Source: Cacajao melanocephalus
Taxonomy: Eukaryota > Chordata > Mammalia > Primates > Pitheciidae
Assembly: GCA_963573385.1 (NCBI GenBank)
Contig: CAUYLG010076978.1
Location: 1 to 64,000 of the forward strand
Reading direction: 5' to 3'
Length of the DNA stretch: 64,000 bases
Positions 1 through 10,624 of the stretch are shown here, in pieces. Made by a program: the position numbers and the translations under genes. The notes under the pieces are model-generated. The model worked only from the letters and a program-made list of their open reading frames with translations. It made no database searches and was not told the DNA's origin. Numbering within the stretch: the first letter of the stretch is position 1; every line of letters begins with the position of its first letter.

Positions 1-40
1 TCGAATCCAAGTCTTCTGATTCCAAATACCTGGGACTCTC

Positions 41-92
41 TTCTTTCTTCCTTCCTTCCTTCCTTCCTTCCTTCCTTCCATTCATCCATCCA
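41..92. repeat. (TTCC)n microsatellite grading into (ATCC)
   Basis: A run of about ten CTTC/TTCC units is followed by ATTC/ATCC units. It sits directly upstream of a weak L2-like fragment whose reverse-oriented end typically carries TTCA repeats, so the microsatellite probably grew from that end. Confidence 0.9.
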
Positions 93-150
93 TGAACAGC
101 TGTTGAGTACCCTCTATGCGCCAGGCACAGTGCACGTACAAAATAATTTA
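80..150 (-). mobile_element. Possible L2 or related ancient repeat fragment
   Basis: The stretch holds TTCATCCATCC, then a 'gttgagtacc' core and 'gcgccaggcacagtgc'. It resembles the reverse complement of the common ancient 3' end that reads 'tattgagcacctactatg...gccaggcactgtgc'. The match is short, so the family call is tentative. Confidence 0.4.
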
Positions 151-1600
151 CCACAGTCACGACCATCAAGCAGCAACTGAACACTCCTTGGTCTAGAGGA
201 TTTGGGAGCCAGGAGTGGTTGTGGTGAGAAAAAACGAAAAGCAAACCAAATAATTTTTGCTCCTAGCATAAGTCTCTAGCCATTAGGGGCCATCAGGAAG
301 CTGTGGACTGTGGAGGGGACCCAGGAGGGCCGGGGAGATTGCTCAGAGTCCTGCAGGGGCACAGGAGGGTGGGAGAGGTGTGAGAACTCAAGCCTTCCAT
401 CCACCTGCTCTGCCTTGTCTGGGTCAGGGGGTGGGTTCATGGGTTGGAGTCCCTACCATACAGGGTCTGGATTAGCACACAGTCCCTGGGCCACCACCCT
501 GGGGCTTGCCTCTTGGCATCACCTTGGAGATGGCACTGGGACAGGATCGTAGGCCCAGTTTGTGTCTGAATGATATCACGAGTGTGCAGTTTCTCTGTGG
601 GGCCCTTCCACCTGACTTCAGGCCACTGTCCCTCTCACGGCCACTCAGGGCTGCTGGAGTCCCTTGCTGTCCCTCTCTGGAAAATGGGATGACCACCTCA
701 GAGCTGCTTGCTTCCCAGCCCTTTCTACCCCAAATGAGCCATGCTGCCGCCCCGTGTGTCTGTGGCTGTGGAAGGCTGCCTGGTAAAGGAGTTCCTGACG
801 AGGTGCATGCTGGCCCATAGCGTCACAGTCGCCCTCCTGGAAACTCAGTTGCATGTTAACTGGGGTTCCAAGCCTTAGGACAGAGGAGCACCTGCTGGTG
901 GGCCTGTCAGGCAAGGCTGCAGGAGGCTGGGAGCAAAAATTTGGATCAAAGCCTGTGAGGCCGCGGGCAGATGCCTGCCCTAGCAGCTGTGATGGTGGTG
1001 GTCATCACTGGTGTGATTGGTGGCCATTTGAACTATCCCACGCAGGGACTGCCTCCTCAGAGCTAATGTGTCCAAAAGAGGCTGGGCAACCCTCCTTCAA
1101 GATGCCCACTTGGGAGGTTGAGCTCAGTGTCCTCTGAGGTCCCTCACACCCCAGTGAGCTGCCCTGTCGGTCCAGGTCAGCATTAAGAAGGAGATTTAAA
1201 GTGCGCTCAGTTCGGCTCCCCCTCCAAGCCCAGGTTCATCCTTCCACCCATCTCAGCCCTTCTCGGCAGGAGGTGGAGGACCTGCATTCCTTGACCAGTG
1301 AATCCTCACCTTCTGGACCCCAGAGATCATGACTTCGAGGATTTGGAGCCCCATTTGGAAGCCCCAGTAGTACAGAGGCCCATGTCAGAGGCCACCCAGC
1401 AGAGAGACGGGCAGGAGGCGTGGAAGTGCTCTGGGGAGTTCAGTTCTGACTCAGCTGCAGCCGGAGATAATGCACGTTAAGCACCTGGCTCCGGGCCATG
1501 TTTCCACAGCTCCTGTTTTTAAAGCAGCAATTCCTGGGAGCTTCTAAGAAGAAGGAGGGGAAAGAGGAAGATGAGGAGGAGGCAGAATTATTCTTCTGCA
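151..1600. other. Single-copy GC-rich DNA, no gene recognised
   Basis: No Alu, L1 or LTR is visible. Several overlapping open frames of 60-105 codons occur on both strands, as expected for GC-rich DNA with few stop codons, and none shows a recognisable domain. A purine-rich patch around 1545-1590 translates to a Glu/Lys-rich stretch that is low complexity, not a coding signature. Confidence 0.5.
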
Positions 1601-1745
1601 CCTGGGCTGGGTGGGCCATCCCAGAGCTACGGAATAGGAAAGCATTGATTGTGCACAAACCAGGGCATCCTCTTCTAATGATTTTAAGCCACCAAGTAGT
1701 ATATTAGTTACCACAACAACAGCTACTCAAATTGGTAGCATATTT
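1600..1745 (+). mobile_element. Possible MLT1-type LTR 3' end
   Basis: The segment reading 'ttttaagccaccaagtag' followed by 'ttagttaccacaacaac' resembles the conserved 3' end of MLT1-type MaLR LTRs (ttttaagccactaagttt...ttacagcagcaa). Only the end is recognisable. Confidence 0.4.
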
Positions 1746-2630
1746 TGAGCCCTGGCAATAAATGGGCAGTAAGTTACTGCCCTCAAGTTGCTCAAAGGCC
1801 CCGGTTTGGCATGGGCGATAAGACGAACCACAATGTGCTGAGTTGAGGGCTGTGCCAGAGGCGTGGCCAGCAAGTGAGACCCCAGGCCGTGTCCTGCAGC
1901 CATGTGTGCCAGTGCAGGAGGGCTGGGTCCCCGTGGCTGGGGAGTTTGCTCTTGGCCCTTTGGGTGATCTGAAACCAGAGGTGTCAATTACGCCAGTGCA
2001 GCTTCGCCAGGTCAGTGTCATCCCTCTTTTCCTTGCTGCTTTCTGGGGATGGGAGGCAGGTCCTAATATGGCCTAGCTCCTCTTTGGAAGAACATCTTGG
2101 TTGCAGACTCCTGTAGCTTTGGTGCCAGGGACAAGATGACAGGCATATTGGATTTTGTCGGGGGAAGGGGGTTTGGCGTAAGCTGAGGGTGTGTAGGAGG
2201 GGCCCCATTCTGTCCGGACAGCTGAGCCCAGGCCTGGGACAGGATCCCCTGGCGCCAGCCTCTTCTGTGGACTGTGGGAGGCGGAGTCTCCAGAGCCTCA
2301 CCCTGCCTGGATCCAGTTCCACCTGTGGCCCCAGGGTGCCCACCAAGGGGCACTGTCCCAGCTTTGTTCCCACTTGCCATGTACATCGTCAGCCCCGCTG
2401 AGGCCTCATCTCCACTGAAAAGTGAGGAACTGTCTTAAACGATTTCTCAGGGCCTTGAAAAGCCCACCTCAGCCCTCTTTCTGCTTTAATGATGACCCCT
2501 GTGTTACTTCTCTTCTGCCATCATGGGGATGTCGCAAAGATTTGAAAGTTACTCCTAGAGACTATTGGGGCCCCAGTACAGCTTTCCCTAAGAATACTGG
2601 CAACACCTGTTGTTCAGAGAGCAGGGATCG
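1746..2630. other. Single-copy DNA, nothing recognised
   Basis: GC-rich sequence with overlapping random frames on both strands (up to 129 codons on the minus strand at 1984-2373). No domain, splice pattern or repeat was recognised. Confidence 0.4.
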
Positions 2631-2815
2631 TGTGCCAGGCATGTGCTTGGTGCTTCCTGGGTATCACTTCTTGGGCTCCTCTCACCAACCCTTGAGGTGG
2701 GAGCCCAGTGTTGCTCTGATGCACAGATGATGAGTCTGGGGCTCTCTGTGCCCGAGGCTTGCCAAGGTCACCTAACCACTAAGAGAGGTGCACCCCAGCT
2801 CCTACCACTCCCTGT
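2631..2815 (-). mobile_element. MIR SINE
   Basis: On the plus strand the order is 'tgccaggcatgtgcttgg', a 'caacccttgaggtggga' core, 'gcacagatgatgagtct' and 'gccaaggtcacctaac'. This is the reverse complement of a MIR element (gtgaccttgggca...tcctcatctgt). It is diverged, as expected for a mammal-wide tRNA-derived SINE. Confidence 0.7.
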
Positions 2816-3589
2816 CCTGCCTCTCACATGGGGGTGGGGTTAGGGGAAGGTTGGTAGTCTCACATCTTCAATTCCCCCCTGGCCCAGTTATTAAGTTACA
2901 TACCATCTGCTTTCAAAGCCCACGGAGGCCATCTATGCTGGGGAAAGGGGGGTGGGTGGGAAACCACCATCAAATTCCCAATTAGTCATAAAAATGGATG
3001 CAATTTATTTTTTCTGGCATTCCAATTACATAGACGTTTGTCGCCAGCTGTTTGTTCTAACACGGAGTGTTCTCTCAGCTGCCGTTTCTCTTCTCCCATT
3101 TGACACTGCTAGGCCACAAGTCTGGCAGGGCCTGGGCTGGAGGGGTCATTGGCTGGGGAGCCTCCCAGGTGAGCTGAGCTGGCTTTCCCAGAACGCTGCT
3201 TCCTCCCTCTTTTCACACTCTCTGCTTCTTTCCTCCATCTCTCTCCTTTTCCAAATTGCTCCCCACCCTCAACATGCACTCCCAGGCCCCACCCCTCTCC
3301 CCAACACACTGGGAATGAATGAAAACTCACGTCTTTGAGTTGTGGGAAGTCCCCTCTGATGCGCTAACTGACCACCCTAGGGAATGCAGAGAACCCCCTA
3401 GAGTACCTCTGAGCCAGGATTCCCCTCCGGAAGCCCCTTGGAGGCTGAGTGGCCCTGGGGATGCTGGGTGTCTGTGTAGAGTCGGGGCTAACCCCAGAGA
3501 ATGCTGTAGTTCTTTCTGTAGTGCTATCATTGAAGGCACAGAAATGCACACAGAAATGATGCCACTCAGCAAAACTGTGAAGTAGGCAA
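2816..3589. other. Single-copy DNA, nothing recognised
   Basis: Mixed sequence with a short AT-richer stretch near 2980-3060 and a pyrimidine-rich stretch near 3200-3300. No gene or repeat family was recognised. Confidence 0.4.
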
Positions 3590-3800
3590 AGTGCAGAGCT
3601 TTGGGGCCAGAGACCTGGGTTTGAGTCCTGGCACTGTCACTTCTCACTCTGTGACCTTGGGCATGTTACTTGACCTCCCTGATCTCCAATCCTCTCATCT
3701 GTAAAGTGAGAGCACACAAATCTGCCTTGCTGGCTTGCTGAAAGGATTAAACAAGACCCCATATGAGAAAGGGCTGGTGTGTTCTCAGTGAGTGCCAGAG
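3590..3800 (+). mobile_element. MIR SINE, well preserved
   Basis: Contains 'gacctgggtttgagtcctgg', 'actctgtgaccttgggca', 'ttacttgacctccctgat', 'tctcatctgtaaagtgag' and a terminal 'gaaaggattaaacaagacc', in MIR order. This is one of the clearest MIR copies in the window. Confidence 0.92.
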
Positions 3801-4140
3801 AGGATATCTCATGAATTTATAGCTACAAGGTAACAACTTAATTGGAACCCCAGGAAGGAACATCTAGAAAAGGGCAGTGCCAGGGGTGGATGAATGACTG
3901 ACCAGCCAAAAGGCAGACGGGGAAGGACCAACCAATCTGAGTGAGAGATTCCTCCCTCTCTAGCACTTCAGCCCAAACCCCTCATCCTGCAGCCTTAGTG
4001 TGGGGTGCAGCCTGCAGCCCATCCAGAAGTCCTGATTTCAAAGTACATGGATTCATACCAAGAAACGTGCATAACATGTGGTTGTACAGTCATGCTAATC
4101 AGCAGTCCAGCAGACACCACCACCGAACACATCAACCATG

Positions 4141-4350
4141 TGGTGAGTGCCCATTGTGTGCTCTTATGGGCACCTCGCTCACATTATCTCTACCCTGGGT
4201 GACACTAACCCCAAAGTTGGGACCACTTCCCTCATCGCACAGATGGAAGACTGAGGCCAGGAGAAGGGTATAACTAACTTGCCTGGGGCCATGTGGCCAG
4301 GAAATGGCGGAGCTCGGTTTCCAACCTGTTTTATCTCTTTAGTTCTGAGT
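4141..4350 (-). mobile_element. MIR SINE
   Basis: Shows the reverse MIR order: 'gagtgcccattgtgtgctc', 'tcacattatctc', 'catcgcacagatggaaga', 'ctgaggccaggagaag' and 'ggccatgtggccaggaaatgg'. The ends are blurred by divergence. Confidence 0.75.
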
Positions 4351-7149
4351 TCTGAGGTCTTCAGTTCCTGAGGCCAGGCTGCTGCCTGAAGCTCGCACAC
4401 TGCCCAGCATGGTCGCCTATGCCCAGGAGGCCCCCAGCAGATGCCGGGTACTGTGCCTTGCCCAGAGCAACAGCTCTTATGTAAGCAGCCCGGCTGCAGT
4501 GCACGGTGGCTCCACTTAGCTGTGGGGAGCCAAGAGCCCGCTGGTGGTGGCCCTGGGGGTGGTGAGGGGTGGGGTGGGCAGGGAGGTATTATCAGCTCAG
4601 AGCACCCCCAGTTCTGCGCCGCCTGCGAGGCCTGACACCAGGTTAAGTTGCCTGGCGGCCTCTGGCTGCAGCTGGGAGTGCGCCTGGTTCCCATTCGGGC
4701 GGGTGCTGTGGTTTTGATTAGCTGTTCTTCGAGGCGGGCCTGCTGGTGAGTCCATGGGAGCTCCGCTGGAACAGAGGGTCCCCCGCCCGGCCGCCATGGC
4801 CCCCCCTCCTGGCAGCCCCAGACTCCAGATGTTCCGAGCACTCGCTGGGAAGGCCTGCTGGCGCCACGGAGGGCAGAGGGCAGGGAAAGCACGCGAGCTG
4901 GAAGCCCAAGCACTCAGTCACCGCAGGCCTTGGCAGCCCGCCCGGCCTTCTGCTGGCACATTCCCCAGCTCTCCCCTGGCCATCTGTTCCCAAAAAACCC
5001 TTTCAGAGCCTCATCATCACTCAGGATACAACAGCGCGAGCAGCTGGTTTGGAGGCAGCAGGGAAAACCATGCAAAAGGTTCTTTGTGAGAGAGGAAACT
5101 CACTTATGAATAACAGGACTGGACGCCGTAAAAGTTGGAGGCTGGAATTCTTGTTTCTCAGGCGCCGCTGTTTGCTCTTGACTTTTTATCTCTGGTTTTT
5201 ATTTTGTCCCCGTTTTATTTTAATGTTGTTTCTTCCTCTTCTCACATCAGTTGTGACTTTTCTTCCTCCTCTGCGAGCCTGAAGGCCACCTCATCGGTGC
5301 TCCTGGACACTGCTGAACTTTTCTTTCTCAGGGCTGTTTTTACTGGGGAGGGTTGGAAGTGACTGTTTTCCTAAGAAAACATCTGGAGGGGACATGGGAG
5401 CAAGAAGGTGCCTGGGAGGGCATGTCAGTGTTGAGGCTCAAAACAGGCAGCACCGTGGCAGAGTCGCTCCGCCGTCACCCCAAATAAACCCCAGGCACAC
5501 AGATGCGAACAATGTCTGCTCAGAGGGAAGGTGTGGGAGACCAGACGCCATGCCGAGACCCCCATCAGCTCATCAGAGAGCTTCTCGGAGATGCGCTGGT
5601 AGAACAGTCACATTCATAAATACCCCAGTGCCCAGGCCCCGTGGCTGACTGCAGCATGACATGAAGCCTTTTTTAAGAACTGGCTGCTGCCGCCAAAGCC
5701 TTCTGGGAAACGTCTGCCTGGAACCTGGGCAGCTCTTGAGAGCAGTCGCTGGGTGGCCTGTCAGGGGCTGTGGGGTCCTGGGGCAGGGCCGGCAGTTGGA
5801 AGGCCAGCCCTGGGGAGGAAAGGGCAAGGCTGGGCTGCTTTCCCCACATCCCCTGGACCTGGAGGGAGGAGCTGAGTCGGGTGGAGGGAGGGGCTGCCAT
5901 GTGTCAGATGGCGGTGATGGATGGGGGAGACACAGGTCGGGGGCAGGTACTGGGAGTTTCCCCTTTCCTTTCTCAGTTCGTTGTACCCATCTTCCAAGGG
6001 CTGCCTCCCCCGATCCAGAAGCCCTGGCAGGCCCTCATCCCAGCAGTGGAAAAAGCCCATTGTCGATGCTGCTGTGGGTGGCCAGCTGTGCAAAAGCCTC
6101 ACATTTGGGGCTTTGGGGGCATTTTGCCTTTCATCTTTACTCAGCCTCCTGCACCTCATTCCTCTTGCCCTCCTCTCGGCTTTCCTCTCACTTCCAGTTA
6201 GAGAGATGGCAGCTCTGGCAGGACCAAATATTGATGTTTATGGCAGTTTTATGGCCGTCCATCTCACCATTTGAAGGGCTTGGTCCCGGCCCACGGATTC
6301 TGTCTCCTTGAGTGACCTCTGGGGGCAGGTATCTGGTCTGGATGCTGGAGCTGGTCCCTACTCTGCCCTTGGGGGCTGTGCAGCCGGCTGCTCAAGTGTT
6401 TTAACCTCAGGACCCTCAGCTCCTGGGTCTGTTCACGGATCAGTGGCATAAAGGACATAACACTGTTTTGCAAATCTGCTCTCCCTCCCATGTCTCCTGC
6501 CCAAGAAGTTGGTCTTCATGGGGCCAAAGGCAATGAGGACCTGAGGAGAGAAGAGGAACCACTGTCCCCAGCTCCTGATGATGATATGGAGTTAGCCTAG
6601 TGACCAGAAATTGCTTTTGCACTCTGTGGCTTCCAGAGGACGAGAGGAAGAGGACAGGGCTGCCCTGCTCACTGCTCAGCCTGGAGCCCCGCACCTGGCA
6701 CAGTGCGAGGCCTCGGACAGAGGGTGCCAGCAGGTAGAAGGGCACCCCATCTGTAAACAGGCCGTGCCCTTTCTACCTGCCCCAGCAGACCAGAAAGTGG
6801 TTTCCATAGGAAACAACAAACTGTCCCTGTGCTCCCAGGATAAGTGTTTCTAGAGGGCAGAGTCGGGAGCCATTGTCTCCTTTAAGACCTTGCCACCTCT
6901 GCCCAGGTTCACAGCCGCCGGGGCCTGTCTCAGCTGCCCTGGCTGCCAGTCCCATCAGAGCCCCTCCCGGCAGCTCTGCTGAAAGCGGGTGGGACTGCCT
7001 CGCTCCAACCCCTGCTCAACTCCCCGAAAGCCTAGGAGCCTCCCTACAGGCCAGGGGATGAGGCCAGACTCAACAGGACACCTCATGGGCCCCCCAAGTG
7101 ACCTGGCCCTGGCCAGTCACTCCCTATATCCCAATTTACAGCCTAGCAG
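4351..7149. other. 2.8 kb single-copy GC-rich segment, locally CpG-richer at 4660-4960
   Basis: No interspersed repeat was recognised. CpG frequency rises around 4660-4960, where an ATG in a strong Kozak context (gccgccatgg, ATG at 4796) opens a 98-codon frame ending at 5089. The frame has no recognisable domain. A T-rich stretch at 5180-5270 follows. Many random frames up to 244 codons exist here on both strands because stop codons are scarce. Confidence 0.45.
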
Positions 7150-7320
7150 CACAGAACTCCTCGCCCAAAGGGGCTATTTTCGGCCTCTGTGCTCATGCCG
7201 TCCCTTCTGCCAGGAATGTCCTTCTCCGCTGTCTGTCTGGCTAACTCTTGCTCATTCTGGAAGGCTCAGCTCCTCCTGAAAGCCCTCCCTGACCCCTACC
7301 CCAGCTTCCTCTTCAGAGCG
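7150..7320 (+). mobile_element. L2 LINE 3' region fragment
   Basis: Contains the L2 signature order: 'ctctgtgctcatgccgtccc', 'ttctgccaggaatgtcctt', 'ctgtctggctaactcttgct', 'ctcagctcctcc' and 'gccctccctgaccccta'. The match is clear although diverged. Confidence 0.8.
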
Positions 7321-7535
7321 TCGTAGCCCAGGGATGTGCATGGTCTAATTCAGGAGAGCATCATGTGATATGCTTTTAAAGTAATGACTTAAAATGTTAT
7401 ACAATATGCAACTCTATTATGTGAGATATTCGATTTTATGTGATTACGGTGCACTATATTTGTAGACGGTATGCTGTGTGACACAAAATGCAATGTGATA
7501 TTAATCCCATAACACTATGTTACACAGTGTTGGAT
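7321..7535. other. AT-rich island interrupting L2-like DNA
   Basis: About 170 bp of strikingly AT-rich sequence (7370-7535) lies in otherwise GC-rich DNA. L2-like sequence precedes it, and possible L2-like text ('gactgtgcaccccttt') resumes at about 7556. The family was not recognised. It could be an old DNA transposon or another insertion. Confidence 0.4.
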
Positions 7536-8249
7536 TAGTGCCTGTGTCTCTAGCTAGACTGTGCACCCCTTTCTCTTTGTGTCCTGTCTCCTGGCCCATA
7601 CTAGGGCCCCCAAATAATGGCACACCATTCCTCCCACTAAGATTCACACTGCTAGGGCTGACTGTCCCTATGCTGAAGGCAAGGACTCTAGGGAAGGATT
7701 AACTAGGGGCTTTAGACACAAGTAGGGAAATGCCCCTGGGCTGCCCTGTGCCCCAGCTGGGCTTACACCCTTGTTCCCTTCAATCTGCAAGGAAAGCATT
7801 GCGTTTCAATAACAGAAACCCCTCAAGCAGCAGCTTAAACTATTGGGGGCTGGCATTTTTCATAGTTCAGAAGTCAGCTGCTCCCTGGAATCCAGGAGTC
7901 CAGGCTTCTTTTGATCTTTGTCTCATGGCTGCAGAGTGGTTGCCACAGCACCAAGCTTTTCATACTTGAGCTGCATCTACAGTCAGGGTAGGGGGCCATG
8001 CCAGGAAGAGTGTTTCTCCTCACCAGGGCAGTCAGTCTTGCCCAGACAGCCCCTCCCTTCCCCCAAAGGAAGAGGCTCCCCTCGAACCCAAGAAAAACAT
8101 CGAGGTCTGTCAGCTGGGAGGGCAGCAGAGAAAACAGCCACGTGGCCCATGCCTGCAGGGTTGGTCCTGATTTGTGACAAGGTGGTTTTCTTCCCAGGGG
8201 AGCGAACCAGTGTCATTACGTTAACCACGATCTCAGAGCCCCACTTCTC
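7536..8249. other. Mostly single-copy DNA with a possible ancient repeat at 7790-7985
   Basis: The stretch with 'aataacagaaacccctcaag', 'cagcttaaac' and 'tcatggctgcagagtgg' resembles an ancient repeat also suspected at 40090-40260 (ggctgcaggtaacggaaaac). Family not assigned. Confidence 0.3.
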
Positions 8250-8540
8250 TGAGCTTGCCCAGCCCTCACCACAGCCCCAAAAAGTGGGTGTCACTAGCTC
8301 CATTTTCAGGTGACAGTGCTGAGGTTCACAGAACCGAAATGACCTGACTAGGCCCCCAGTGACCTCGTTCCTGTTCACAGCACTTTCCAGTTTGCAGAGC
8401 CCTCTCACACCCATGACTTTCTTGAATCCTAGAACAAGCTCTTGGGGTCCACATTATTAAACATGGGAGTGAGATGAGGTGAAGTCACCCAGGCTCAAGC
8501 AGTTGGGCAGGGCTGGGCAGGGCCTGGACAGAATGAATCC
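8250..8540 (-). mobile_element. Two adjacent MIR-like fragments
   Basis: Two successive reverse MIR-like stretches are visible. One has 'ctccattttcagg' then 'gaccttgactagg'-like text at 8250-8365. The second has 'gaatcctagaacaagctctt', 'cattattaaacatgggagtg' and 'aagtcacccaggctcaag' at 8366-8540. Both are strongly diverged. Confidence 0.55.
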
Positions 8541-8619
8541 AGGCCACCGCTGTCCTCTGTCCTCTGTTGTCTCAAAGGGAAGGGTGTAAGCTTCAGGGGT
8601 TGCCAGCAGGGTGGGACCT

Positions 8620-8765
8620 GGGGCTGAGGGCATGGGTCTGAGTCTCAGCCCAACCAGTCAGGAGCTCTGTAACCTCAGGCACTTGCCTTCAACAAGCTTC
8701 ACTTTCCTCATCAAATATGGATGAAACCAGGTGAGGAGTGTTTGAGGAAATTAGGGCTGTCAAAG
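8620..8765 (+). mobile_element. MIR SINE
   Basis: Contains 'tctgagtctcagcccaacca', 'gagctctgtaacctcagg', 'cacttgccttc' and 'tcactttcctcatcaaat' in forward MIR order. Confidence 0.7.
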
Positions 8766-10079
8766 CATTTTTTCAACTGAAGGCACAGCAGTCAGAGAGG
8801 GTCACTGGAGGCCACTGCTGGTCCGTCAGGAAGGTGGGCAGAAGGACCTAAGTGTCCCCTCCTCACCCAGTGACCTAGAGAGCGTGCATGCATGCACACA
8901 CACAGGTGTGCTGGTGTGTCCATTGGCGCCGTCTGTTGGGGTCAGGTGGAGGGCCCCCCGCATGGTGGCCTGATTTCCCATGCACATGGGAAGGGGGTAC
9001 CCCCTGGAAGGTGACTGGTGGTCTTCAAGGGTTTCCAAACTGCCCTCCCTGCACCGAGCCCCGGAGCCATTAAAGATGGCCCCTCAGTGGCAGGGCAGGG
9101 TGGGGCAGAGCTAGGCAGCTGGGCATGTGGAGGGCAGCTCTGGGAGTGAGCTGTGCGGAGCCCACCTGGAATCTGGGGAGCTGTGACCAGCATTGCTGAG
9201 AGCCACCCTTCCCCATCCCAGCAGCTGTGCCTCTCGCCTCACTTTCCTGCCAGCCCTGTCCCTACCACCACGTACACTCGCGTCCTTGCCACCACAGCCC
9301 ACCCACCCCTCCACACGCACACACAGGGACTCTTCACATGTTCAGTCTTTTTAGGTACCTGAGTTCTGAAAGATGAGTAAAACCTGAAGGGCCCTGCCCT
9401 GCACATCTACTTCGGAATAAGTCTTCCCGAGTGTTCACTCTGTGTCAGATGCTGTTCTAGTGCTGGAGGCATTTGGGAGAATAAAACAGGCCCCACCCTT
9501 TGGAACTCAGAGCTAAACTACAAAAAGGCTATGCATGAAAATTGAGAGGAGGGCCCCTTGGGACGGTCTTTGGAGCCCACTACACTTAGTCTGCATATAG
9601 TTCTTTGGAGCTTGACTCTCAGGCCCCTCAGATCTGAACCTCAGAACAAAAACAGCCTGTGACGGCAGGGGCTGGGGGATCAGGTGCTGGAGCAGGTACA
9701 GAGATAGCATCCAGAATCAGCCAGTGGCCTCATCGAGTGAGATGAAACAAACACACAATAAAGAACAAGGTCAGAGTCTCAGAAGGACAGAGAGGCTGGG
9801 GTCCCCCTTAGTGTCAGGGCAGAGAGCCCGCAGCCTCAGGGACCTTGGAATTGTGTGTGCACTGATGTTCATGGGCTTGACCTTGAGTTGTCCAGAGGAA
9901 GCTAAAGTACATCCAGTAACGTCGGGCTGAGAATGCAGGGAAGTGCATCAGTTATTGGGAAAAGGGCCATCCACGCTGTTTTGGCACAGAACACATGCGG
10001 CTTCCTTTCTCCAGGGAAGTCTGCTTCTGTGTAGGAGCCTGTCTCCTAGGATGGCGGAGCTGGGAGAGCTGGGCTTCTC
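8766..10079. other. Single-copy DNA with short CA/TG tracts
   Basis: No gene was recognised. A short alternating purine-pyrimidine tract (gcatgcatgcacacacacag) lies at 8886-8906, and a CA-rich tract at about 9310-9330. The segment 9425-9530 ('gctgttctagtgctgg', 'ataaaacaggccccaccct') resembles an ancient interspersed repeat that recurs near 15062, 21010 and 39475; I could not name it. Confidence 0.4.
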
Positions 10080-10165
10080 GTCTGTTTTGTTCACTGTGGG
10101 ATCCCCAGAGCCTCCAGTGGAGCCTGGCGTGGCTTAAATGATTGGTAAACATTTGCTGGATGAAT
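10080..10165 (+). mobile_element. L2 LINE 3' end
   Basis: 'tctgttttgttcactgtggg', 'atccccagagcc' and 'aaacatttgctggatgaatg' match the terminal L2 segment (gttttgttcactgctgtatccccag...atttgttgaatgaatg). Confidence 0.75.
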
Positions 10166-10382
10166 GGAGCAATGGAAGCATGAGGCAAGGAGGTGTTTTC
10201 CACAAATATCGAATGGGCAGCTCTTCTGTGCCCATACAGAGGGAGGCCCTGGGGAACTGAAGTGGAGACGAAGTTCCTGCCTTGAGCTGGTGGTGGGTAA
10301 ATGGGGTGGCTGGAGACTCTTCCTACCCCACCCCCGTGGAGCCTACGTGCTCCAACACCGGGTGCCTGGCTTTGCAGCCACT

Positions 10383-10570
10383 GTGTTCTTTAATCTTCCT
10401 GACAAGCTCATTCAGTAGATGCTACTATTACCATTTTATAAGTAAAGAAACGGAGCGCAGAGAGGTTAAGCATCTTGTTCAAGGCCATACAGCTGGTAGA
10501 ATGGGGAAGTCAGGATTCAAACAGAGGCCATATGGTGCCATAGCTGGCACATTTAACCACCGTGCTGGAT
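10383..10570 (-). mobile_element. MIR SINE
   Basis: Reverse MIR order: 'tctttaatcttcctgacaag', 'gatgctactattaccatttt', 'gcgcagagaggttaagcatc', 'aaggccatacagctggtaga' and 'tcaggattcaaacagaggcc'. Nearly full length. Confidence 0.9.
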
Positions 10571-10594
10571 TGTTTGCCAGTGGGTGTGCACATG

Positions 10595-10624
10595 TACACA
10601 CGTGTGTGTGTGTGTGTGTGAGAG
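10595..10624. repeat. (TG)n microsatellite
   Basis: An uninterrupted TG run of about ten units follows 'gcacatgtacacac' and ends in 'gagag'. It is likely length-polymorphic. Confidence 0.9.

Noticed and set aside
41..92. Possible CRISPR-like or regularly spaced repeats
   Set aside because: All periodic repeats in the window are micro- or minisatellites without unique spacers; the genome is vertebrate.
1545..1600. Lys/Glu-rich coding-like stretch
   Set aside because: Low-complexity purine-rich DNA, no flanking coding evidence.
3590..3800. tRNA-like promoter boxes
   Set aside because: They belong to MIR, a tRNA-derived SINE; no foldable tRNA gene is present.
4179..4913. 244-codon minus-strand open frame
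   Set aside because: Starts inside a MIR and reads through GC-rich DNA; composition looks random and Pro/Trp-rich.
5661..6311. 216-codon plus-strand open frame
   Set aside because: Overlaps several similarly long frames in other phases; no motif.
8918..8940. CTCF-like motif (ggcgccgtctgttgg)
   Set aside because: Two core positions disagree, so it is weaker than the sites kept at 46143 and 54953.
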